From NCBI GenBank assembly GCA_013375455.1, contig JABXJT010000053.1:1-17209 (forward strand): a stretch of DNA of 17,209 nucleotides. Direction: 5' to 3'. Shown here piece after piece: positions 1-6,409 of this stretch. The notes under the pieces were generated by a model, which was given only the letters and a program-made list of their open reading frames with translations, was not told where the DNA came from and did no database searches. Position 1 is the first letter of the stretch; each line of letters begins with the position of its first letter. This DNA comes from Candidatus Helarchaeota archaeon (GTDB taxonomy: Archaea > Asgardarchaeota > Lokiarchaeia > Helarchaeales > HEL-GB-A). A program made the position numbers and the translations under genes.

Positions 1-1742
1 TTACCAATTCGGATTATTCTTCCATCAACTTCTGCTACTATGCCTTTCCCATTGAGTTCCTCAAAATCCTTTGGGTCTGTTAAGGGGAGTCCGCGCTTGT
101 TAGCACTCGTAATAATGGCATCTGCTAGCGGATGGTCTGATCCTTTTTCAGCGCTGGCGGCAAGTCTGAGAATTTCATCATCCCCTAATGTCTCGCTTAT
201 AATATCAGTGACTTCGGGTTTTCCTTTTGTGAGGGTGCCGGTTTTATCAAAAACTATAGCATCGAGCTTATTGGCAGCCTCAAGGGATTCACCCCCCTTG
301 ATTAGCAGGCCAGATTCTGCACCTCGACCAGTACCAACCATAATAGCTGTCGGGATTGCTAACCCCATCGCACATGGACAAGCAATTACTATAACAGAAG
401 TCATGGCCAGTAAAGCATCTTCAAACGCGATTTGCCCAACAAATAACCATAAATTGAGGGTTAATAACGCAATTAATAAGACGATTGGAACGAATATTCC
501 AGCAACACGATCTGCCAGTCGTTGAATCGGGGCTTTCTGGCTTTGAGCATCTTGAACAAGTTTAATGATTTGAGAGAGAACAGTATCTTTGCCTACTTTT
601 GATGTCTCGAATTTAATAAGCCCGGTTTTGTTAATGGTAGCCCCAATTACCGGGTCACCGATGGTTTTCTTTACAAGGCGGCTTTCTCCGGTGAGCATCG
701 ATTCATCCAGGTTGGTTTTACCTTCAATAATAATCCCATCCACGGGTATTTTTTCACTTGGCTTACTAATGACAATATCTCCAACTTGGACTTCATCAAT
801 GGGGATTCGAACTTCTTTTTCATCTCTAATAACAAGTGCATCCGTAGCTTGAAGTCCCATCAATTTTTTAATGGCTTCGGAAGTTCGCCCTTTCGCAATC
901 GCTTCTAAATACTTACCGAGAAGAATGAAGGTAAGAATCATAGCTGCCGCTTCATAAAAAACAGCTCCTGGAAGGGGTGTAAAAGTCGTTAAACTGCTGT
1001 AAATGAATGAGACTGCTACACTCATAGCAACTAAAACATCCATATTTGCCGTCTTATTCCGAAGGGCCCGGTAAGCACCAATGAAAAATTGAGTACCTGA
1101 ATAGAAAATGACGGGGATAGTCAAAGCAAATAGCAAAACTTTAATGAAAAATATGGCATTAGCAGAAAAAGATGAAAACACATTAAAATGAAGGAGGATA
1201 TTAACTGTTGCAATGGGAATGGTAAGGATTAACGCAAAGAAATATTTTATTTTTTGTCTTCTAACTTCTTTCTCACGTTCCATTTGTTCTGTATCGATTG
1301 CACTGACACGTTCGGTTGCCTCAAACCCTAATCGCTTAATATGTTGCTTTATTCTTTTTGGTTCGATTTCCTCGGGATTGAATTCAACATTTGCGACCTG
1401 AGCAGTAAAATTCACATATATTTCATGAATTCCTGCTTGCCCTGCAAGAATATTTTGAATCGCGCGTGCATCTTCTTCCGATTTCAATGAATCTATTTGT
1501 AACTCGATACGAGCAAGATTTGATTTGTAGCCAATGTCCTCAATAGCCGCATTAAATTTTTCAAATCCTGTCATATTTGGATTATATTCAATAAAGGCAT
1601 TCTCTAAATTAAAATTAACAGTCGCTTGTTTCACACCTGGGAGTTTATTTAGTTGATTTTCTATTTTAAGAGCGCAAGACGCGCAAGTCATTCCGCGAAG
1701 TTGGACACGCATCTTTTTTTCTGATTTTTCTGCTTCAGGCAT
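1..1742 (-). CDS. copA: Copper-translocating P1B-type ATPase CopA (3' end missing)
   Basis: Membrane pump expected to export Cu(I) at the cost of ATP. Reading leftward from ATG at 1742, 580 codons are open to the window edge. Seen in order: an N-terminal metal-binding domain with GMTCASC (residues 17-23); a second HMA-like domain (about 76-142) with no CxxC; transmembrane segments from about 166 onward; the actuator TGES (351-354); the membrane metal site CPC (455-457, in IACPCAMG); the phosphorylation loop DKTGT with Asp499; the SDHPLA motif (His537-Pro538); and the GKGI nucleotide-binding loop (565-568). The CPC and the HP motif place it in the P1B-1 copper/silver group. CPC is followed by AMG where ALG is usual, a mild change. 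The missing part should hold the rest of the ATP-binding domain, the hinge and the last two membrane helices. The gene lies 114 nt downstream of the thioesterase on the same strand and may also have its own promoter. Confidence 0.95.
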   Translation of the reverse strand, partial: MPEAEKSEKKMRVQLRGMTCASCALKIENQLNKLPGVKQATVNFNLENAFIEYNPNMTGFEKFNAAIEDIGYKSNLARIELQIDSLKSEEDARAIQNILAGQAGIHEIYVNFTAQVANVEFNPEEIEPKRIKQHIKRLGFEATERVSAIDTEQMEREKEVRRQKIKYFFALILTIPIATVNILLHFNVFSSFSANAIFFIKVLLFALTIPVIFYSGTQFFIGAYRALRNKTANMDVLVAMSVAVSFIYSSLTTFTPLPGAVFYEAAAMILTFILLGKYLEAIAKGRTSEAIKKLMGLQATDALVIRDEKEVRIPIDEVQVGDIVISKPSEKIPVDGIIIEGKTNLDESMLTGESRLVKKTIGDPVIGATINKTGLIKFETSKVGKDTVLSQIIKLVQDAQSQKAPIQRLADRVAGIFVPIVLLIALLTLNLWLFVGQIAFEDALLAMTSVIVIACPCAMGLAIPTAIMVGTGRGAESGLLIKGGESLEAANKLDAIVFDKTGTLTKGKPEVTDIISETLGDDEILRLAASAEKGSDHPLADAIITSANKRGLPLTDPKDFEELNGKGIVAEVDGRIIRIG

Positions 1743-1856
1743 TCTATCCCTTTAAAATTTCATATTAAAACGATTAGAGCTGTTGAAAGCTTTCTATTAT
1801 TTAGGGGAGCTTTTTAAAATATTTAAAGATAACACTGTTAATTGCCAGAAGAATTA
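1743..1856 (-). promoter_or_regulatory. copA upstream region with TATA-like tract and palindrome
   Basis: The 114-nt gap between the two minus-strand genes holds an AT-rich TATA-like tract (about 1814-1827, read on the minus strand as TTTAAATATTTTAAAA). Downstream of it lies a perfect 10-bp palindrome GAAAGCTTTC at 1785-1794, between the putative TATA and the copA start. That is where a repressor operator would sit. Which regulator binds, if any, cannot be told from the window. Confidence 0.35.
1746..1751 (-). promoter_or_regulatory. Ribosome binding site of copA
   Basis: On the minus strand AGGGAT precedes ATG by 3 nt. It resembles the GGTGAT part of the archaeal anti-SD complement and supports the start at 1742. 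Confidence 0.45.
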
Positions 1857-2282
1857 TTATTTTACCTTAAATATAGAAAAGGTTCCGCTTGCCTTGGCTA
1901 CAAGGCGTCCATCATTTAAAATTTCTGATTCCAAAATGCCGACTCTTTTTCCTTTGTGAAGAACTTTAGTGTCACAAGTAAGATTTCCAGAAGTCACAGC
2001 TGAAAAATACATAATTTTAATTTCTACGGTAGCACACAACTCATCTTTGCTTAATTGAGAGTAAATAGCTGCACCCATCCCGGTATCTGCCATCGAATAT
2101 AGAACCCCCCCGTGTAAAACTTTGTGGGGGTTAAACAACTTTTCATTTACCGTCAAGACGCACTGGCTATATCCCTTATCTAACTTGGAAAAGTTCAATC
2201 CGATTAGATCACCGAAGGGGTGAAATCCTTTTGAGGTGAGAGGGAATACTTTTGGCATGGATTCATCTCCGTCTTTATTCAA
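1857..2282 (-). CDS. PaaI-like hotdog-fold thioesterase
   Basis: Predicted small acyl-CoA thioesterase of the PaaI/4HBT hotdog family, 141 aa, a usual length. The hallmark segment NPHKVLHGGVLYSMADTG (51-68) carries the HGG turn (57-59) and the acidic residue Asp66 that aligns with the catalytic Asp of PaaI. The C-terminal half has the strands typical of the fold, ending at ASGTFSIFK. The substrate is unknown; PaaI relatives act on aryl-CoA or short acyl-CoA. Start choice is open: TTG at 2282 has GAGG 9 nt upstream, while the in-frame ATG at 2258 (residue 9) has GGAG 8 nt upstream and would give 133 aa. It precedes copA on the same strand, but no functional link is evident. Confidence 0.85.
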   Translation of the reverse strand: MNKDGDESMPKVFPLTSKGFHPFGDLIGLNFSKLDKGYSQCVLTVNEKLFNPHKVLHGGVLYSMADTGMGAAIYSQLSKDELCATVEIKIMYFSAVTSGNLTCDTKVLHKGKRVGILESEILNDGRLVAKASGTFSIFKVK

Positions 2283-2410
2283 TTTAAGTGTCCTCTTTAG
2301 TAGAGAATAAGAAAAATTTAAAATAGATATTTGAGTTTTGTTGCATTAATCACCGTTATATTCATTCATGAAGGGGTTATAATTATTGAAGTGACCCATC
2401 TTTCCATGTG

Positions 2411-2430
2411 GGGTATACCCGTCGATATCG
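2411..2430. promoter_or_regulatory. Adjacent perfect palindromes (operator-like)
   Basis: GGGTATACCC (2411-2420) and CGATATCG (2423-2430) are both perfect inverted repeats, separated by only two bases. They lie in the middle of the divergent intergenic region, a position suited to a dimeric DNA-binding protein. The function is inferred from symmetry and position only. Confidence 0.35.
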
Positions 2431-2526
2431 TGGTAGATAATTACTTATTATTAAGCTCAAAAATTAGGGATATCTAAGTTTATGTACTTGTTTGAGATTG
2501 AATTTCTACCAATAAATAAAAAACTT

Positions 2527-2585
2527 AATTCTTTTTGCATATGCCAAAATTGCCCTTATTTAATTTAAATTCTTTTTAAGCATAT
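2527..2585. repeat. Spaced direct repeat upstream of the surface protein gene
   Basis: AATTCTTTTT followed by GCATAT occurs at 2527-2542 and again, with two extra A, at 2568-2585, 41 bp apart. The second copy contains the TATA-like CATAT. The two copies may be alternative promoter elements or a regulator's half-sites. Confidence 0.35.
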
Positions 2586-2620
2586 AATTTATTCAGAATA
2601 GAACAGAAATAGCCTTAGAA

Positions 2621-4945
2621 ATGGGGATTAATATGAGAAAAAGAATCATCTGTGGTATCTTTTTACTAATAATTATCGGTTTAAACATGATTTCATTATT
2701 AATTAATATAAATATCAAATCATCTTCATGCGCCCCTATTGATTCTTATGAAATTTTAGATTTTTCAGGGATAAATGTTACACAACCATCTGATTTGGTG
2801 CTGTCTGTTGGGAATTCTACAAATAGTACCATCTCTTGGACATTAACTGACGAAGGACCCTTTGATTACCTCGGAGAGGATAGTTTTACAGCTGATACTG
2901 TTGGAGCAGAACCCTCTGGTTGGGATGTTATAAGTGACTTAAATACTGAAACAACCATCATCTCTGAAATTGATGGGCACCGTATGGTTGCAAATTTATC
3001 AGATGGTAACTTTTCTGGATTAACTTCAATGAAAGATCATTTTTCAAATAATCAAACGACAGGAACTATTGAATTTTATTGGCAAGCCTCGACAGTAATT
3101 GAACCTAGTGATTTCATAGTTTCTGATGATGATAACTGGATAATTTATTTTGCCAGTTGGTCAGGGGAGTTTATTTATTGGGATGGCAATGGGAGTCATA
3201 CTATTTGTTCAATCACAAATGATCAATGGTACCATCTAAGACTTAATTGGACATCTGGAAATTTTTCTGGTTGGGAAATCACAATTGATGGACTCACTTA
3301 TGGGGCAGGATATGCTTACGGTTTCTTTAATCCGATCATTGATGGGATGGATGCTCTTGAGTTTAGTACATCTGGAAATAGCTCTAGTTATTATAATGTT
3401 TATATTGACGCTGTGGATTATAGTTGGGCATCTGGTTATTATCTGAACCGAAACATGGATTTTATAAGCGGTTCTTATGCAGTCTTCAAGAATAATACAC
3501 AACAAACGAATTGGCAACAATGGAGTAATCAAACTCAGGTGGATTATAATGTAAGCGGAGCCAGCCTTGGAGTTGGAATCCATAATATATCGCTAGTTTT
3601 TAATGATACAACTGGCCAGTGGTATCATGATGATGTCAATGTTACAGTAACAGGACCCGCAATTGAAATTCCTAACATTGTAAGTGTCGTACAAGACCCC
3701 TCCAGTCCTACATACAAAGATAATGTGAGAATTACAGCTCACATCACAGATAGTATTCAAATTCAATCTGTTTATATCGAAACAAACGATACCGTCATCG
3801 GAAATTTAGAAAATCGCTCGATGACTCTTTTTAGTGGAACTCTACAAGACGGAATATGGAATTATACATTTGATAATTATTCAATTAACAAAGTCATTCT
3901 ATATCGGATTTTTGCCCTTAATACACAAGGAAAGACAAATGTCTCAGCTCAATTTAGCTTTGGGGTCTTTGATACTATTGACCCAACTATAGTCAGCGTA
4001 ATCCAAAATCCAGCAAATTTAACAAGAGTAGAACCAGTGAACGTAACCACATATATCACCGATAACTTTGAGATCCTTATGATACAAATTGAAAGTGATT
4101 ATATGGGAACATGGGCGAATTATTCAATGGATCTTTTAAGTGGATCACTCCAAGATGGAATCTGGAATTTTACCTTTGATGCTTATCCAGTGAATACGAC
4201 GATTAATTATCGAATCTTTGCGACGGACGTATCAGGTCGAACGGCGGCTAGTGGTTTCTACACTTTCAGCATCTTTCCGATAATTAGTTGGAAAGTATCC
4301 CCTGATTTATATTTTGAAATCGAAATAGGGCAAGATAGGGAATGCCCTATAACTTTCAACTTTGATAATACAGGAACCACAATTTTACTTGACCTTAATT
4401 TCACCATCACCTCATTGCCCGCAAATTGGAGTGCAGATCAATATTCTCAAGTATTCACTCGTCTTGATCCTGGAGAAAATATCGAGATCACATTTGTAAT
4501 AACAGTTTCAGAGGAGATTGAGGTTTTTTATCATTTAATCCCTATTAATTTTAGCGTAACAATTTATGAACTGGGCGAAAAACGTAGTGAAATTATTAAT
4601 GTAGCGGTTGCAGGCGTAAAAGGACCTAATTTTGTAATTTGGATAATCGTTATATTTGGAAGTGTTACAGCTATCGCAACCACCAGCTTCCTTTATACAA
4701 GAAAGAGAAGGAGATCTTCGGGCGATAAGAAAACACCAAAAGCACTCGGTTCGTTGAAGAATCAATTTTTACTTGATTTTCCAGAGGGATTGATGGTAGT
4801 ACCGACCAGCCTTAGGAATAAGATTAACCAAATAGAAGGGCTGACCGAAGCTGAGAAGGAGTTTATTTTACAAGAATTGATGCAATTGGATGAAAAAGAA
4901 GCGGAACTTTTGATTGACGGATTCAAAAGTTCTTTAAATGATTGA
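2621..4945 (+). CDS. Single-pass surface protein with Ig-like and LamG-like ectodomain
   Basis: Not recognised as a named family. An N-terminal hydrophobic segment (residues 7-30) acts as signal peptide or anchor. The ectodomain starts with an Ig-like strand set (about 55-80), broken by a concanavalin/LamG-like beta-sandwich (about 85-272, rich in Trp and Gly), after which the Ig-like domain appears to resume (about 283-344, ending in VNVTV). Two homologous Ig-like units follow (about 349-450 and 454-552), sharing SVxQxP, a GxLQDGIWNxTFD stretch and YRIFA. A further beta domain (555-665) resembles those of secreted sugar-binding proteins. A transmembrane helix (671-692), the stop-transfer run RKRRR, and a charged, helical cytoplasmic tail of about 75 residues end the protein. 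N-x-S/T sequons are frequent. The start could be ATG at 2621 or, better, ATG at 2633 (residue 5), which has GGGGATT just upstream. The next gene begins 32 nt after the stop, so the two are probably co-transcribed. Confidence 0.85.
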   Translation: MGINMRKRIICGIFLLIIIGLNMISLLININIKSSSCAPIDSYEILDFSGINVTQPSDLVLSVGNSTNSTISWTLTDEGPFDYLGEDSFTADTVGAEPSGWDVISDLNTETTIISEIDGHRMVANLSDGNFSGLTSMKDHFSNNQTTGTIEFYWQASTVIEPSDFIVSDDDNWIIYFASWSGEFIYWDGNGSHTICSITNDQWYHLRLNWTSGNFSGWEITIDGLTYGAGYAYGFFNPIIDGMDALEFSTSGNSSSYYNVYIDAVDYSWASGYYLNRNMDFISGSYAVFKNNTQQTNWQQWSNQTQVDYNVSGASLGVGIHNISLVFNDTTGQWYHDDVNVTVTGPAIEIPNIVSVVQDPSSPTYKDNVRITAHITDSIQIQSVYIETNDTVIGNLENRSMTLFSGTLQDGIWNYTFDNYSINKVILYRIFALNTQGKTNVSAQFSFGVFDTIDPTIVSVIQNPANLTRVEPVNVTTYITDNFEILMIQIESDYMGTWANYSMDLLSGSLQDGIWNFTFDAYPVNTTINYRIFATDVSGRTAASGFYTFSIFPIISWKVSPDLYFEIEIGQDRECPITFNFDNTGTTILLDLNFTITSLPANWSADQYSQVFTRLDPGENIEITFVITVSEEIEVFYHLIPINFSVTIYELGEKRSEIINVAVAGVKGPNFVIWIIVIFGSVTAIATTSFLYTRKRRRSSGDKKTPKALGSLKNQFLLDFPEGLMVVPTSLRNKINQIEGLTEAEKEFILQELMQLDEKEAELLIDGFKSSLND
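2622..2632 (+). promoter_or_regulatory. SD-like sequence favouring the ATG at 2633
   Basis: GGGGATT close before ATG 2633 resembles GGTGAT. The first ATG (2621) has no purine-rich SD before it, so translation may begin four codons later, giving a basic MRKR start typical of signal peptides. Confidence 0.4.
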
Positions 4946-4963
4946 CCTCCATATTCATCTTTC

Positions 4964-4969
4964 GGAGAT
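4964..4969 (+). promoter_or_regulatory. Ribosome binding site for a TTG start
   Basis: GGAGAT ends 8 nt before the TTG at 4978. No in-frame ATG follows within the first 200 codons, and the N-terminal helix-turn-helix begins early, so the TTG is the credible start. Confidence 0.6.
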
Positions 4970-4977
4970 AATTAGCT

Positions 4978-6342
4978 TTGGAAGTCAAAAAATTCAGTAA
5001 AAAGTTATTGATTGAAGACCAACTAACTATTCTCCAAACAAATGTCCTGCGGGTGGCAAATAAATTAAGGGAAAAATATAGAATTATAGATATAATTACA
5101 CTCTTTGAAAAGTGTTGTAAAGAACTCCCGAACCCTGAACCAGAAATAGATCAAGCCATTCGCGAACTTTATAGAAAGAAGTATTTTGTTAAAGGAAAAA
5201 AGCTATTTAAAGAAGATATCCTTGCCAATGAAAAAAGAAGAAAGTTAAATGAGTATATAATAGAAAATCCGGGTATTCATGAACGAGAAATTCGAAAGAT
5301 ATTTAAACTAGGAGCCTTTTTAGCATATTATCATTTAGTTACGCTCAAAAAATATGGGTTTATTCGAAAAAAAGTATATCGAAATAAATCTGTGTATTTT
5401 CCTTCTGACTTTGAAGAAGCCAAAGAAGAAAAAGTCTTCTTATTACGGAATGCAATAAATAACCGTATTTTTGAATACATCAAGAAATGTGGGGAAATTC
5501 GAATTTCAGAGCTGAAAAACATTGATCAAATACCCTATTCAACCACCAGAGCCCACCTAAAGCAGTTACTTGAGGGAGGGTTAATCAAGAAAATAATGAA
5601 GGATGAAATTTCGTATTATATGGTTGCAGATTTTAAACATCAGGAAGAAATAATAGAAGTAAAAAGAGAATATGATTATATCGAGGGAAATATTCGATTT
5701 AGTGTGGCGATCGCCAATCTTACCAATTTGGAGATTTACGATATTATAGCTAATCTCAACTCGTCACCCCAATTTATTATAAATGTTCCGCTACAAAATG
5801 TAGCGAATCTCCCCCCTAGAACAACTAGAAATATTGATTTCATTCTGACTCCAATTACTTGTGGGCAATCGAAAGTATCTGGCTCCATTTCCTTCAAAGA
5901 TGCATTTAGAAACGTGCATTTTATTCCAATTCCTCCTAAAGAGATTATTATAGAATGTCCTTTGATAAAACAGCTGACTGCTACCCAGACTGAAGTAAAT
6001 GAGTTTATTAAAAACTTAAAGAGAGGAACAGGTAAAATACTTTTTCAAAATATATCAAATAATGAGATCTTCCGAATTGTACAGGAAAAAATAAGTGGTT
6101 TAAATTTAAGTGAAATAGAAATTGATTTAGACAAACTTTGGGGATTGTACACAGGGCAGTTTAAAATTATTGAAAAAATTATCGTAATTAAAATAAGTAT
6201 TGTAAATAATTTAATTGCACTTGATGTTTGGGCAGATGATCTAAAGCAGATTACAGGTTTTATAGCATATTTCACCAATTTGATTAACATTGAGTTGAAA
6301 AATTTAAATAAATTGGTTCAAGAAGCTGGAAAAGTTCACTAA
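4978..6342 (+). CDS. Winged-helix protein with appendage-like C-terminal domains
   Basis: Cytoplasmic protein of 454 aa with no signal peptide or membrane helix. The N-terminal half reads as three successive winged-helix units: about 15-82 (helices then a YFVKGKKLF wing), 86-142 (ENPGIHEREI, a recognition-like helix FLAYYHLVTLKKYG and an FIRKKVYRNKSVYF wing), and 155-217 (ISELKNIDQIPYSTTRAHLK and a GLIKKIMKDEISYYMV wing). The second and third resemble archaeal MarR/ArsR-like tandem HTH regulators. From about 226 a beta-sandwich follows (SVAIANLTNLEIYDI, then NLPPRTTRNIDFILTP), ending at a PPKEIIIECPLI link, then an alpha/beta domain (about 335-445). That order, sandwich then platform, resembles adaptor/coatomer appendage domains; this comparison is from memory of the fold order, not an alignment. 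It may regulate transcription, or the winged helices may bind protein instead. It sits 32 nt after the surface protein gene and 67 nt before the protease. Confidence 0.8.
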   Translation: MEVKKFSKKLLIEDQLTILQTNVLRVANKLREKYRIIDIITLFEKCCKELPNPEPEIDQAIRELYRKKYFVKGKKLFKEDILANEKRRKLNEYIIENPGIHEREIRKIFKLGAFLAYYHLVTLKKYGFIRKKVYRNKSVYFPSDFEEAKEEKVFLLRNAINNRIFEYIKKCGEIRISELKNIDQIPYSTTRAHLKQLLEGGLIKKIMKDEISYYMVADFKHQEEIIEVKREYDYIEGNIRFSVAIANLTNLEIYDIIANLNSSPQFIINVPLQNVANLPPRTTRNIDFILTPITCGQSKVSGSISFKDAFRNVHFIPIPPKEIIIECPLIKQLTATQTEVNEFIKNLKRGTGKILFQNISNNEIFRIVQEKISGLNLSEIEIDLDKLWGLYTGQFKIIEKIIVIKISIVNNLIALDVWADDLKQITGFIAYFTNLINIELKNLNKLVQEAGKVH

Positions 6343-6409
6343 AATTTTAATTTCAATGAAAAAATCAAATCCCTTATTAAAATCAAAATAAAAAAGGGAG
6401 AGAAGACCT
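6343..6409 (+). promoter_or_regulatory. Protease leader with RBS
   Basis: The 67-nt AT-rich gap holds GGGAG (6396-6400), 9 nt before ATG 6410, a good SD that fixes the start. The tract TTATTAAAATC could serve as a weak TATA, so the protease may be transcribed separately as well as from upstream. No terminator was seen. Confidence 0.5.

Larger units (their letters stand above)
2283..2620. promoter_or_regulatory. Divergent intergenic region
   Basis: This 338-bp AT-rich stretch separates the minus-strand pair from the plus-strand trio. Near its left end, AATTTAAAATAGATAT (about 2315-2330) could supply a minus-strand TATA for the thioesterase. Near its right end CATATAAT (2581-2588) is a TATA-like element about 45 nt before the second ATG of the surface protein gene, giving a short leader. 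Between them are two neighbouring palindromes (2411-2430) and a spaced direct repeat (2527-2585). No convincing gene or structured RNA was seen; a 28-codon ORF at 2482-2568 is listed under findings. Confidence 0.5.

Noticed and set aside
40..1401. Plus-strand ORFs over the copper pump
   Set aside because: They overlap the minus-strand frame that carries all P1B ATPase motifs; their translations show no family features.
6371..6398. CCCTT / AAGGG hairpin that could hide the protease RBS
   Set aside because: Only five base pairs with an AT-rich loop of about 18 nt; too weak to claim as a regulator or terminator.
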